Shown one piece after another: positions 11,381 to 24,300 of a stretch of DNA of 64,000 bases. Origin of the DNA: Drechmeria coniospora (lineage: Eukaryota > Ascomycota > Sordariomycetes > Hypocreales > Ophiocordycipitaceae). A model generated the notes under the pieces. It was not told the origin of the DNA, made no database searches, and saw only the letters and a program-made list of their open reading frames with translations. Every line of letters starts with the position of its first letter. The stretch's first letter is position 1. Where the stretch lies: the NCBI RefSeq assembly GCF_001625195.1, contig NC_054391.1, positions 744,001-808,000 of the forward strand. Reading direction: 5' to 3'. The position numbers and the translations under genes are program-made.

Positions 11381-11396
11381 TCGATATGAATCTGGA

Positions 11397-11423
11397 TTAT
11401 GCTATGCGTTCCGCATAGCATAA
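11397..11423. repeat. perfect 12-bp hairpin next to minisatellite
   Basis: Arms TTATGCTATGCG (11397-11408) and CGCATAGCATAA (11412-11423) with a 3-nt loop TTC. The right arm and loop recur at 38046-38065, again beside the same minisatellite unit in inverse orientation. Confidence 0.7.
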
Positions 11424-12849
11424 GAAGCTATCTACTGTAATGCATAGAATTACTCGCATGTATCTTTTTGTACTGCATAGGCACTAAATTTTTATAGCGG
11501 GGTGTTGTGGGGCGCTAGGCGAAAAATCGTATGAATAGAGGAAACGGTTCGTATAATTATGAGTACTCTATAATTTTTCCAATTCATTCCGTACTGGGAT
11601 TAACATAAAACAAAACCCTCTCCGAATTGATCAGAGGACTGAGAGAATATATTACAAGATCTTTCAAACGTCAGCCACCTCTCTATTATCGTGTATGATC
11701 TTTTCAAGACTGGTAGCCCGCTATATTCGAAGAACTTGTTTTGTTGGACACGCCTATTTTGGTGAGTAGGGGGTCCATGGAGGCTCGAGCAGCTAGCGCC
11801 ACAATGCTGGTAGGGGCTAGAGTAGGTATAAATCAGCCTCCTGGGGGCTTTGCCTGGGGAAAATGCATAGCGCGATGCAATGGGGCTATTAGACATAGAG
11901 GGCGAACCTCAAGGAGGACATGGCCACTCTGAGGTAAGCCAGCCTGCCCAATTGCGAGACTAGAACCAAGAAACTATATACTCAGTTCTGCTGTTACGGC
12001 ATTGCTAAATAGTAATATCTACTATACAGTAATATTGTACTACACTTGCTTCTACCTACCCCTTCGTTAAAGGAGTAGGGGGATGTTGTGCATCTGCCGC
12101 GCCCTTCCCATCCCGATTGCGCCCAAACTGTACAAGTTTTATCTTACTACAATAGAATGCATAGGCGTTCAATGGCGCTGTCCATAGGTAGTGGTTGGGT
12201 TGAACTTAAATGGTTAATATGGCGCCGTGTGGCGTAACAGTTTGTTTTATTTCTTCGTAGCATTTATGATATGTAAAGTCGTAGGTCCACCCTCGAATTC
12301 GACTTGTATTGCAGCCGAGAAAAACCGGCACATGACTGCAAAAGAAACGCAGCAGCTACGCCCTACGTCCAGTGGATAGATTGAAATAGCGTTATCAACT
12401 TAATCTATGTAGGATTGCCTTTAACTCGGGGCTCTCCAGCATCCGCCATACATAGACTTCATTAGCCACCTGCCCAAGTGTGTATTGGGTGCAATTTGGT
12501 TGTCCATAACTACTTACTAAGTGGCCCTATTACCAAACCTAACACATATACGAAAGAATGAACACTAAAGAGTGCTATTGAAATATAAGCGATACTGCCA
12601 TAAAACGACAATGATTCATTGCCAATTCCTCCAACCTCTTAATATTAGTGGATTGACAACCTCTAGGCCACCCTCTAATAGCAATTTTAATTACCCTCAC
12701 CTCGGTTTAAAATCTCCCAAATCCTCTGCACGCTTTCCTTTCATTACCTGTTTACACCGGTTGTTCCAGTATCCATTAACTCGTTGCATCCTCGTTCTCA
12801 CGGGCACTTCATCTTTTCCGCGCACATTCAGCTTTCACCTACAGGCATA
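11424..12849. other. no gene recognised; upstream region of ice-binding-like gene
   Basis: Only short frames without known domains. The last 150 bp before 12850 are pyrimidine-rich (12713-12745 and 12800-12845), a frequent feature of fungal promoters, with a TTTAAAAT element near 12706. A TGTTACG/CGTAACA pair at 11992 and 12239 resembles LTR ends but lacks a target duplication. Confidence 0.4.
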
Positions 12850-15366
12850 ATGGGCTTGTTGGGACTATCTGTTGTCGTTTCAGCTATTGCCAGGGCTGTA
12901 ACCGTCAATCTCGGTTCTGCCGCAAACTTCGCTATTATTGCAGGAAACCTCACAAATGTCGGCTTTACGACAATCTATAGCGGCGATATTGGATCGCATC
13001 CAGATCCTGTATATGGCTTTCCGCCAGGAGTCGTCTCAAATGGAATTATACATAGTGCAGATGCAGTTGCGCAACAAGCAAGAGCTGATACAGACGCAGC
13101 ATTCAGTCAAATCGAGTCACAGTCCTCTGGGTTTACTATTCTTTCTAGCGCTGCTTTAGGTGGCTTGACTTTCACCCCAGGTGGATATCGAAGGGCATCG
13201 GGCGGCTTTACCTGTGCTGGTACTATAACATTAGACGGACAAGGTAACCCAAACAGTACATTTGTTTTCTACCAAACACAAACAATTATCATTTCTAGCA
13301 GTAATTGTAAGACAGTATTTGTTAACAGCGCTTCACCATCTAACCTATTCTTTGCAATTTCTTCTACAATTTCATTGACTAGCGTTGTTGCTTTGAGCGG
13401 CAATTTCTTAACGAAATCAGCCGGGAATTTCGCTGGAACCCTATGTCCCGGTAGAATATTAGGGGGCAACATTATAGGCCAACATGGCTTTGTGATTAGA
13501 ACAACAAACTTGACGATAACAGATGTATGCCCAGGCAGTATATTATCAACAACTGCATCAGCTTCTTCATCAAGCACATCAGGCAGTTCGACAACATCAG
13601 GGGCAATACAAACTACAAACACCGAATCGACCATTCTTACAACAAGCATGGATACAAGCTCGTCCACACCGTCGAATATTTCAAGCGATTTAACAATAGA
13701 TACCTTAACGACAGACACGATACATACGACTACCAGTACAACTAGTGTGACTGGAGTATTCGCAGGTCCATTTACTACTCTAACAAGCCTTGGAACTGGT
13801 ATTGAGACATCAACTACAACGATACTACCGAGCGGAACGGATACAATCGGAACAGTCATAGTTATTATGCCCAGCAGTGGATTCACAGTGCCATTTACTA
13901 CTCTAACAAGCCTTGGAACTGGTATTGAGACATCAACTACAACGATACTACCGAGCGGAACGGATACAATCGGAACAGTCATAGTTATTATGCCCAGCAG
14001 TGGATTCACAGTGCCATTTACTACTCTAACAAGCCTTGGAACTGGTATTGAGACATCAACTACAACAATACTACCGAGCGGAACGGATACAATCGGAACA
14101 GTCATAGTTGTTATGCCCAGCAGTGGATTCACAGTACCATTTACTACTCTAACAAGCCTTGGAACTGGTATTGAGACATCAACTACGACGATACTACCGA
14201 GCGGAACGGATACAATCGGAACAGTCATAGTTATTATGCCCAGCAGTGGATTCACAGTGCCATTTACTACTCTAACAAGCCTTGGAACTGGTATTGAGAC
14301 ATCAACTACAACAATACTACCGAGCGGAACGGATACAATCGGAACAGTCATAGTTGTTATGCCCAGCAGTGGATTCACAGTACCATTTACTACTCTAACA
14401 AGCCTTGGAACTGGTATTGAGACATCAACTACGACGATACTACCGAGCGGAACGGATACAATCGGAACAGTCATAGTTGTTATGCCCAGCAGTGGATTCA
14501 CAGTACCATTTACTACTCTAACAAGCCTTGGAACTGGTATTGAGACATCAACTACGACGATACTACCGAGCGCAACGGATACAATCGGAACAGTCATAGT
14601 TATTGTGCCCAGCAATGGATTCGCAGTACCATATACTACTCTAACAAGCCTTGGAACTGGTATTGAGACATCAACTACGACGATACTACCGAGCGGAACG
14701 GATACAATCGGAACAGTCATAGTTATTGTGCCCAGCAGTGGATTCGCAGTACCATATACTACTCTAACAAGCCTTGGAACTGGTATTGAGACATCAACTA
14801 CGACGATACTACCGAGCGGAACGGATACAATCGGAACAGTCATAGTTATTATGCCCAGCAGTGGATTCACAGTACCATTTACTACTCTAACAAGCCTTGG
14901 AACTGGTATTGAGACATCAACTACAACAATACTACCGAGCGGAACGGATACAATCGGAACAGTCATAGTTGTTATGCCCAGCAGTGGATTCACAGTACCA
15001 TATACTACTCTAACAAGCCTTGGAACTGGTATTGAGACATCAACTACGACGATACTACCGAGCGCAACGGATACAATCGGAACAGTCATAGTTATTGTGC
15101 CCAGCAGTGGATTCGCAGTACCATATACTACTCTAACAAGCCTTGGAACTGGTATTGAGACATCAACTACGACGATACTACCGAGCGGAACGGATACAAT
15201 CGGAACAGTCATAGTTATTGTGCCCAGCAGTGAATTTACTGGTCCAAATACTGCCCCCACAAGCCTTGGAACTGGTATGCAGACATTAACTAGATCTCTC
15301 TTTACGGATAGTACTGGATCCGTCTGTGTATGTCAAACCATCACAACCGTCACCGTAACAATATAG
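12850..15366 (+). CDS. secreted ice-binding-like (DUF3494) protein with flocculin-type repeats
   Basis: 838 aa from the ATG at 12850, chosen because it begins a clear signal peptide (residues 1-16, ending A-R-A). Residues 19-229 match the DUF3494 / ice-binding fold: L-G-S-A-A-N-F start, F-P-P-G-V-V turn, A-D-A-V-A-Q-Q-A helix, G-G-L-T-F-T-P-G-G-Y strand and T-L-D-G-Q-G-N-P-N-S-T-F-V-F strand. This family binds ice in cold-adapted microbes, but the same fold occurs in many fungi and may act in surface adhesion. A Ser/Thr linker (230-306) is followed by twelve near-identical 41-residue repeats. The tail ends without a hydrophobic GPI signal, so the protein is probably secreted or wall-bound by another route. 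The repeat unit is also used in the giant gene at 21.3 kb. No intron is needed. Confidence 0.8.
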   Translation: MGLLGLSVVVSAIARAVTVNLGSAANFAIIAGNLTNVGFTTIYSGDIGSHPDPVYGFPPGVVSNGIIHSADAVAQQARADTDAAFSQIESQSSGFTILSSAALGGLTFTPGGYRRASGGFTCAGTITLDGQGNPNSTFVFYQTQTIIISSSNCKTVFVNSASPSNLFFAISSTISLTSVVALSGNFLTKSAGNFAGTLCPGRILGGNIIGQHGFVIRTTNLTITDVCPGSILSTTASASSSSTSGSSTTSGAIQTTNTESTILTTSMDTSSSTPSNISSDLTIDTLTTDTIHTTTSTTSVTGVFAGPFTTLTSLGTGIETSTTTILPSGTDTIGTVIVIMPSSGFTVPFTTLTSLGTGIETSTTTILPSGTDTIGTVIVIMPSSGFTVPFTTLTSLGTGIETSTTTILPSGTDTIGTVIVVMPSSGFTVPFTTLTSLGTGIETSTTTILPSGTDTIGTVIVIMPSSGFTVPFTTLTSLGTGIETSTTTILPSGTDTIGTVIVVMPSSGFTVPFTTLTSLGTGIETSTTTILPSGTDTIGTVIVVMPSSGFTVPFTTLTSLGTGIETSTTTILPSATDTIGTVIVIVPSNGFAVPYTTLTSLGTGIETSTTTILPSGTDTIGTVIVIVPSSGFAVPYTTLTSLGTGIETSTTTILPSGTDTIGTVIVIMPSSGFTVPFTTLTSLGTGIETSTTTILPSGTDTIGTVIVVMPSSGFTVPYTTLTSLGTGIETSTTTILPSATDTIGTVIVIVPSSGFAVPYTTLTSLGTGIETSTTTILPSGTDTIGTVIVIVPSSEFTGPNTAPTSLGTGMQTLTRSLFTDSTGSVCVCQTITTVTVTI
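13768..15285 (+). repeat. 123-bp coding tandem repeat, 12 full copies plus one partial
   Basis: Exact 123-nt period (41 codons), for example CCATTT at 13768 and again at 13891. The copies are nearly identical at the nucleotide level and differ at a few sites (F/Y after P, I/V in the last strand, G/A before T-D, M/V before P-S). The consensus pattern T-L-T-S-L-G-T-G...P-S-G-T-D-T-I-G-T-V-I-V resembles yeast flocculin repeats (PF00624 type). Confidence 0.95.
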
Positions 15367-16904
15367 GATGGTGAGCGTATAAATGCGTTATCTCTAGCAC
15401 GCAGTTATATGACCACAAAGTCTGTAGTCTACTAGCGAGGCAAGCCCCGATTATCTCTAATCCATGTCAACTGGCGTCGTTAACGACGTGCCCTAGTAGT
15501 GCGCATGGGCTACACCCCCTCAATGGGGCAAGAAGAGTCACGACAGATGCACGCGACCTAAAGGCGAGTAGGGCCCGCGGTAGCGCCCCCAGAGGGCCAC
15601 CAGAGGCAAGGTCATGGATAAGGGGGTGGCAAGCGGCCGTGCTGGTATTCGTTTTATGCTGCCAATAGCGCGTTAAGTAGGCAAAGAAAGGTGTCGACTC
15701 ACCAAGTAGAAAAGAAAGCACCTTAACTTTTTTGTCCAAGTTGAAAAATCTCCCGACCAACTGTAATTCATCTTACCCAGCGTCTTTAATGATATGCTAT
15801 AGCGATGGGCGTGAGGCCACACCAATAGCAGAAAACTCCAGGCCGTCCTAATTTTTTTCTTAAGAAATGGATTTCAAGTGATTCATGATCGGCCAGGGCC
15901 TGATCCAGACGATATAACGCTTTCATTTGCACATGTTCGCACAGAACGAAAAAATGCACGACTATGGGATGTATTCCAGCCAGTACACTAACTGCATGCT
16001 TTATAGGGGTGTCGCAGTGTTGGAGACTTTGTCTGCGGCCTCGGGCAAATGCCAACCGTACCGTCTGGCTCATGCCCATTTCCAGCCACCCAACTGCAGC
16101 CATTCCTGATTTACATCTGGACGAATGGTCGGCTTAGTTAGCTTAAGGTTATCAATGTTGGCAAACTTTTTGAGCTGCGCCTTCTTGGCCGATCCGGCGC
16201 AATGTAGCGCATACTTTTATCCTTCCTGATATCGATAACAATATTGTCACTGGTCACATCACTCACAGGCCGCAGCCGCCTAGCTCCAGGCAAACCTCCA
16301 CAACTCAAAGTAGATTTCGCGTAGCATCGCGCCAGATGGAAGGATCTGTTGTCCGAATTGCCACGGATCATACCAATAATTGTTTTGTACTCATACAAGT
16401 GCTTGCACAATCGTGGAGTTTCGATCCGTGTGGACTGTATCTTACTCATCAACCTAAGATGCAATTAGAGCCTAATGCCTCCATGGCTCGTACCCGACGC
16501 CCACCCTTTGCTAAATCCTGTCAAGTCAAGCTCTCTGAGAGATTGTTGACCTTTATAGGTTAAGCTCTCAGTCCTCCCTCAAGCTTGTGTTTTAGAATAC
16601 TCTAGCAGCAGGGTCCAATAGGTAGGCAACGCATAGAGCACAAGGACGGGCAAGACTTCCTCTCACCTCTGGAAGCGCTGAGTAATTTCTTGTAATTCGA
16701 CATACCGTAACCGACATCGACAATACTAGCGTGATCCAGACACTGGTTTTCTCGTTTAAAAATTTCGACAATTTGGAAAACAGCTCACCCGAGAATCGAT
16801 ACCCTGCCCACCCGACGAGTTCGTCAGCGCGCGGGGTATTGGTGGCTCGACGCTATTGATGGAGCCGTAGGCGGATTTTTGGGACGTGATTCTCTCAATC
16901 TCCG
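15367..16904. other. no gene recognised
   Basis: Three consecutive minus-strand frames (15467-15760, 15786-16103, 16138-16464) of 97-108 codons have plausible composition and could be the remains of one gene, but I recognise no domain and the frames are separated by stops. Nothing else is supported here. Confidence 0.3.
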
Positions 16905-17320
16905 ATGGCGAGTAGGACGCTGTAGCCAAGCAGGGAAGAGGATAAGCATTTCCGGGATTGGGTCCTTACTCAAGCTGCCCTGGGGCTGCCTTAATAACAT
17001 TTCAAGCTGAATTCTCGTGGCCGCGGCGACTTTCAACCTATTGGTAAGAACTGGATTCTTGGGTATTTACGTCGGAACCCGGAAATCCGTACAATATGAG
17101 GCAGGTTTCTCGATTGTGTCTTTTTGAACGGTGCATTCACAACCCAGTTCAGAAGTAGTTCAATTTGCTACGGCTGCAGGCAATACGGGCCATCGCACTA
17201 TAACGCCATTAGAATTTGGACGAGGCGGTATCCTAGAGGGCTTAGGGGCAGCAACGGGCTAGTCATGAGAGGTTGGACAAGAAGTTGCGACGTCCAGTGG
17301 CCAACCAGGACAGATGGCAC
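16905..17320 (+). pseudogene. heavily decayed pogo transposase fragment
   Basis: Parts of this segment align by eye with the transposases at 9.2 kb and 56.3 kb: W-V-L-T-Q-A-A-L-G-L-P near 16960, G-K-N-W-I-L-G-Y-L-R-R-N-P-E near 17045-17085, and a trace of the L-E-G-L-G block near 17230. Frameshifts and stops are frequent, so this is an older copy than the other two. No TIRs were found. Confidence 0.6.
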
Positions 17321-17929
17321 CGCATCGCTAGAAATATAGTACATGTGATCGCAGACTTCGTGAAATATTCTCACTATTTCGGGTCCTTTTTGGGAGAGTA
17401 GAATCAACAACGTCAACCATGGTACTTGCAAGCACAGGGTATCGTACCATTGATCAGGGACCTAGACAAACCACGCGCGTTATCCGTTATATGAATTAGA
17501 GTAGGATATTTGCCAATCGTACAGTTAATACTCGTAGAAGTACAACGCACAAGGAAAATTGAGCAAAAAGGAGCAACTGTTCACTTCTTGCTGGAATGAT
17601 TACGACTTGATTAAGCATACGGTACAATAGCAATCTACGGCACTATAGAGAGAGGTCTTCTGAGACGCACAAGCTGCCTCCTTATTTAACTATGGCCGAA
17701 AGTCAAGAAAGAATGGAACAAATCTCGTATTAACGGACAGAATTGCACATTATACAATATCTGCGTGAGACACTTCACTGGCCTGATCCAAATTTTCGTG
17801 CAGATGTCCGACATAGTAGCGCAGTATGCGCGCAATGGCTGTATTATTAACAAGCTCTAGGGGAAGAATAAGGCACGTATCATGAGGAGACAAAGAAAGT
17901 GGTCATGATAGCACAAAAGCTCTTGATGA

Positions 17930-18100
17930 ACATCTTGATGAACATCTTGATGAGACGTTAAGGAAAGGATATATTCGACCATCCCAACTACCAGCAGGAT
18001 GCCCAATCCTGTTTGTACCCAAGAGAACGGCAAAATACGAATGTGTGTGAGCAAATGGCAACTCATCGGCATTTCTATTAAGAACCGGAACCGCCCCATG
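17930..18100 (+). pseudogene. Gypsy-type reverse transcriptase fragment
   Basis: A short frame reads L-R-K-G-Y-I-R-P-S-Q followed by P-A-G-C-P-I-L-F-V-P-K-R, the conserved beginning of the Ty3/Gypsy reverse transcriptase domain; the next block (C-V-D-Y-R in the family) is disrupted. The 12-bp sequence CATCTTGATGAA is repeated in tandem just before it (17931-17962). Nothing else of the element is recognisable. Confidence 0.6.
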
Positions 18101-18224
18101 CTCGCAAAAACGGCACATGCATCGGCAGTACAAGGTTATGCATTTTAGACAGGTACCAGTTGCAGTTTTATACTAGTCGTCTTGCTTAGGTTGGCTTAGT
18201 GTTACGCCCTAAGAACTAATAGCA

Positions 18225-18790
18225 ACGGGTGTGGTGGTGGTAATATCCAAAGTGTTAGGGCTATGGTTGCAACTGCTTGTATTTAAGAGAATGCTGAGTT
18301 CCCAGATGCCATTCGTTCCCAGTCATCCACCGAGCGTAAAGAATGCTACTACGTATCAATAGCGCAAACTTTAACTTCGAAGCCCATATCTTTCAGTCGC
18401 GCCATGTTACTGCCCACGTTCAAGAACATCATCAGCTTACTTTCTGGCCACTTTCCCCCCAAGCGGATGTTTCCGGGAAATTAGCGAGTAGCCAACCGCG
18501 AGTGGGAAAGCCAGCAGGTCGACATTTCAGCCACCTTGCGCCACTACGATACGAGTGGCAGGCGACGACCAAAACTGCTTGCAGTAACTTCATATGTGGC
18601 CAACCTTTGGCATTCTTTTGACATGAATCGTTGAGAATGGTAGTTTCAGGAAACGAATTCGCTTCGATATTTTATTTGCTAAGATCGTCGACAGAGTTTC
18701 CAACATCAGATTTCTGCGTGCTCGAATACCTTACATGCCCGCACTAAATGAAGCTGATGGGCCATTAAGACAGCTACAACTGATGCTTTT
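18225..18790 (+). repeat. dispersed duplicated block, copy B
   Basis: Matches copy A (about 6870-7380) in the same orientation, including a TTCCCCCCAAG site (18457), a GTGGGAAAGCCAG site (18503) and the GAATCGTTGAGAATG site (18624). It is more diverged from A than C is and covers only the middle of the block. Confidence 0.7.
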
Positions 18791-18799
18791 TATGATATC

Positions 18800-21200
18800 T
18801 GGATCGAAGAAGCGTAATATAATAGGTAACGTAGCTTCATCCGTAAGAGTCGGGACAAACAGAGAAAACGCTGCTACAGCTGCAACAATGGGATATGCCA
18901 AGTAGCGCAGCTTTCGATGGCCGGCATACCAACGCCTCGAGTTGACAGGCCCCAAAATCTCTCGACGATGTGTGTGCACACGACATATTCCTGCACATTA
19001 TCGTGCACTGGGCAATGATTAGAACTATATAACGTGTAGAGTACCCGAAGAAATGGAGACATGGCAAGGTGCTCTTCTATGGATGGGACTTTAACGCGGA
19101 GGCCTCTTGGGAGTATCGTGGCAGCAATATTGAATCCCTACCAGAAGAATGTATCCATTCCATGAGGGTAATGGAAACGAGTCTTGAAAAGCGGCTGCGA
19201 TGTCGGCTCTTTAGCCACTTCAGTTTTGTTGCGGGGGGCTTCGGTGCCGCCCTTTCATACGCCGTTTACAGTGTTCTTAGCAAGCAAGCGACGCACACAG
19301 TTGGATAGTTCTAAGGTCCAGCGATTTCACAACCATGACACCGACGAAACTCGCGGTCAGAGACAGATGCTTGTGGAAGTACGAGGGTGAGGACCCAAAA
19401 GGAAGATGTATCCCAATTTTCGTTGGATCATACCAATGAAACATAGCTTGCGGCGAAATTGGTAGAGTGGAGGACATAAGGCTTGCAGAAGCCTGGCGAA
19501 AGGTACCGACTGCCCTGTTTGTGTTCAAGGGCAGCTGACTATTGACACTTGAGCGCCGTCTTTAGAGCGCTGTCCTGGAACAACTCCACAAGCCCCTATA
19601 CGCATTACCGCATCTCGATAAATAATAACGATCCCATGACGCCTACATGCTGTAGAGATCTCGTTCACACAAAGCTTGGACAGACATGGTCGGAAGTCGG
19701 GGTTCGAGGAAGTAGGTTTAGCGCATCATATTCCGGCAAAAAAATGACAAATGAGTAAACTAATATATAAAGCTGTGAATTCTGGACAAGTACCAATGAT
19801 CTGACACTTATATATCGCAGGCTGGCTAAGTTGGTTTTGTGTCTCACCACACTCCCAATCCGCATGCAGAACTACCGCCAATGGCACTTCAGTTATCAAA
19901 AATATAGACATACAACTTAATTTCGAAAGCAGTAAGTTCAGGAATAACGAATTTTATTTCCGTAGCGAGCTGTTCCGTTTTTGAAACCTCTACCGACTAG
20001 TTCGGTATAGACGGACACTATTAGTGTACTCTAGAATCAAGATTCAATCGTGATTTCTATAATACATCGCTGTCGTTAGCGGCACATACAAATAGTGACA
20101 TACCTTTAGCAAGACTGGGGGCGCCAGCCACATTCGCTCAAGTGCCACCATATGTATGTGGAGACCCTATTTCTAATTACTATCCCGCCTAAGTCCTCAA
20201 CTCTAATAATCCAACCATACAACCCAAACTACCAGCTTAGCGCCGTCGCTCAGTCGTTCGACAGTAACACGTGCTTCACACGCCATGTCACAATAAGAAA
20301 GTATCTAAGACGTACGGTACATGCGTGTGTTTAAATGGAATCATATCGTAGCGTACGATTTAGGAATGGGAAGTTAAATACTTTGTGTCATATTACTCTA
20401 TCTATGAACTCTTTTCTAAAGTGCATATATAGCTTGGGGACATAGCTTGCTATTTCGAATGACGAATCTATATACTACATATTGTTGAAACAGCGGTAAT
20501 AAATACATTTTTGGCACAACGTAGCGAACAGATGAGCTGCACAGGGATGTTCCAAGAACCATTCATTCAACATGACTGTCCCTTCCAAGACTTAGTTTGC
20601 ATGCGATGCGCCTCATAGAAACGGCAAGTCGGTCCCATAGTTATCTACTTAGTGGAAGGCGGCGTTTATATTTATCACAAAAAAGGCCATCGGTGTGGGC
20701 AGTTTTCAATAATTGGAATTAGAGTTATAGACGGATCTCATCAGAAATCTATAGGTTCGTTAGTAATAGTACCGTACCGGCCATCCCGTATGCGATTCTA
20801 CTATATTAAACTAGGTTTTATACTATATGGTTGATACTTCCGCGTCAAAATTGTTACAAATGATATATCAATGACCCTAAGACATATATGCAAATAAATC
20901 TATTCCAAGCCTTGTGCAGACTATGTACGAATCCTTTCAGTTAGAATCTGACAAGCCTCGTTCGTCACTTAAATATAAGGAATATACCAATGGTATTTGG
21001 ACCGAATCTGTCACTTTATGGATAAAGTGAATTCCGAGTTTTGAGGACGTTCTTCTGAACTAGGCAATCGCTCATGTTGCCAAAAGAAATCAGGTTGGGC
21101 TGTTACATAGTTCTGCCACACTGTAATGCAGGTTACAAATACATCACTTGTTCTAACGAGGGGAATTAGCATTGAAATAAAAGCCAAGATAATATTATGT
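18800..21200. other. no gene recognised
   Basis: About 2.4 kb with short unrelated frames on both strands and no recognisable domain, RNA gene or tandem repeat. The composition is intermediate and the region is probably decayed transposon or gene sequence. Confidence 0.35.
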
Positions 21201-21211
21201 AATTATTAGAA

Positions 21212-21220
21212 TATATAAAT
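21212..21220 (+). promoter_or_regulatory. TATA box of the giant repeat gene
   Basis: TATATAAAT about 100 bp upstream of the ATG at 21322, followed by a pyrimidine-rich stretch at 21238-21275 where transcription would be expected to start. Spacing is typical for a filamentous fungus. The placement also supports 21322, rather than a downstream ATG, as the true start. Confidence 0.6.
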
Positions 21221-21321
21221 ACATACTAATGGTGCTCTATTTCCCACTGTTCGCTCTCCATTCTTATACAACAGTATTCTTCATTCTCAACTCAAAAGTC
21301 ACGCAGATATAATCAGATATT

Positions 21322-24300
21322 ATGAATCTAATAAGTTTTTATTTCTTCGTTATCTTCTTTAGGTCAGTTCACTCTGCTACGCAGGATAATGCCGACTGCC
21401 AAGATGGCGGATATGTATACGTCGAAAGTCAGCCAATTGACTTTGTTTGCTCTGGTACAACTTTAGAGAGCAGTATTATTCGGTATTTGAGATTTTGATA
21501 TACTCCGTACTTCTTCATCAGATAACTAATAAAAGAGTTATAAGATCATATACCAGTTGCCTACCAGCTACTGGTGTATCTACAAGCATGGGAAGGAGTA
21601 CAACATTTACAGGGCCATTCACTACACGTACGAGCCTGGGAACAGGATCAGTTACGTCAACTATGACTATGCCACCATCTGGAACGGATTTGACTGGGAC
21701 TATAATCATTGTGACACCTAGTAGAACATTTACAGGCCCATTCACTACACGTACGAGCCTGGGAACAGGATCAGTTACGTCAACTATGACTATGCCACCA
21801 TCTGGAACGGATTTGACTGGGACTATAATCATTGTGACACCTAGTAGAACATTTACAGGCCCATTCACTACACTTACGAGCCTGGGAACAGGATCATTCA
21901 CGTCAACTATGACTATGCCACCATCTGGAACGGATTTGACTGGGACTATAATCATTGTGACACCTAGTAGAACATTTACAGGCCCATTCACTACACTTAC
22001 GAGTCTGGGAACAGGATCAGTTACGTCAACTATAACTATGCCACCATCGGGAACGGATTTAACTGGGACTATAATCATTGTGACACCTAGTACAACATTT
22101 ACAGGCCCATTCACTACACTTACCAGCCTTGGAATAGGATCGGCTTCCTCAACTATTACTATGCAACCATCTGGAACGGATTTGACCGGCACAATAATTG
22201 TTATCAGACCTAGAATAACATCAACATTTACAGGTCCATTCACTACACTTACGAGCATTGCAGCAGGATCAGTTTCCTCAACTATAACGATGCTACCGGC
22301 TGGAACAGATTTGACCGGGACCATAATCATTGTCCAACCTAGCACAGTATTCACAGGCCCATTCACAACACTCACAAGCATTGGAACAGGGTTAGGTACA
22401 TCGACTTTAACAATGCCTCCATCGGGAACAGACTTAACCGGGACCGTTATTATTATTAGACCTAGCACAACAGGACTAGGGCAATTCAAGACACTGACAA
22501 GCATTGGAACAGGGTCAGTGACCACAAGCATAACTATGTCACCGGCTGGAACGGACTTAACCGGGACTATAATCGTTATCATACCTAGCATATCATTTAC
22601 AGGTCCATTCAGGACGATTACGAGTTTTTACACAGGATCGGTCACCTCAACAAAAACAATTATACCAGCTGAAACGGAGTTAACAGGAACATTAATAATC
22701 TTCATCCCTAGCACAACTTTCACAGGACAGTATACCACAGTTACAAGTACTGGAACCGGATTGACAACATCTATTGCTATACTGCCCCCTAGTGGAACGG
22801 ATACAGTTGGAACCATTGTTGTTGTAGTTCCCAGCAGCACGTTCACGGGACCATTCAAGACGCTTACAAGTACTGGGACCGGATTCACAACATCTATCGC
22901 TACACTGCCTCCTAGTGGAACGGATACAGTTGGCACCATTGTTATTGTAGTTCCCAGCAGTACGTTTACGGGACCGTATATAACCGTTACAAGTACCGGG
23001 ACCGGATTAACAACATCTATCGCTACACTACCCCCAAGTGGAACGGATACAATTGGCACCATTATTGTTGTAGTTCCCAGCCGTACGTTCACGGGACCAT
23101 TTAAGACGCTTACAAGTTCTGGTACTGGATTCACAACATCCATCGCTACACTGCCTCCTAGTGGAACGGATACAGTTGGCACCATTATTGTTATAGTTCC
23201 CAGCAGCACGTTCACGGGATCGTATAAAACCGTTATAAGTACTGGCACCGGAATTACAACATCCATCGCTACACTGCCTCCTAGTGGAACGGATACAGTT
23301 GGCACCATTATTGTTGTAGTTCCCAGCGGTACGTTCACGGGACCGTATAAAACCGTTACAAGTACTGGAACCGGATTGACAACATCCATCGCTACACTGC
23401 CTCCTAGTGGAACGGATACAGTTGGCACCATTATTGTTGTAGTTCCCAGCAGCACGTTTACGGGACCGTATACCACCGTTACAAGTACTGGAACCGGATT
23501 AACGACATCCATCGCTACACTACCACCTAGTGGAACGGATACAGTTGGCACCATTATTGTTGTAGTTCCCAGCAGTACGTTTACGGGACCGTATACCACC
23601 GATACAAGTACTGGAACCGGATTGACAACCTCTATTGCTACCCTGCCTCCTAGTGGAACGGATACAGTTGGTACCATTGTTGTTGTAGTTCCCAGCAGCA
23701 CGTTCACGGGACCGTATACCACCGTTACAAGTACTGGAACCGGATTGACGACATCCATCGCTACACTGGCCCCTATTGGAACGGATACTGTTGGTACCAT
23801 TGTTGTTATAGTTCCCAGCAGCACGTTCACGGGACCGTATACCACCGTTACAAGTACTGGAACCGGATTGACAACCTCTATTGCTACACTGCCTCCTAGT
23901 GGAACGCATACAGTTGGTACCATTATTGTTGTAGTTCCCAGCAGTACGTTCACGGGACCGTATACTACTTTTACAAGTACTGGAACCGGATTCACAACAT
24001 CTATCGCTACACTGCCCCCCAGTGGAACGGATACAGTTGGTACCATTGTTGTTGTAGTTCCCAGCAGTACGTTCACGGGACCGTATACTACTTTTACAAG
24101 TACTGGAACCGGATTGACAACATCCATAGCTACACTACCTCCTAGTGGAACGGATACAGTTGGTACCATTGTTGTTATAGTTCCCAGCAGTACGTTCACG
24201 GGACCGTATAGTACCGTTACAAGTACTGGAACCGGATTAACAACATCCATCGCTACACTACCTCCTAGTGGAACGGATACAGTTGGTACCATTATTGTTG

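Noticed and set aside
11992..12239. Possible solo LTR with TGTTACG...CGTAACA ends (248 bp)
   Set aside because: Flanking bases show no target duplication and the interior does not resemble the other LTRs; the 7-bp ends could be chance.
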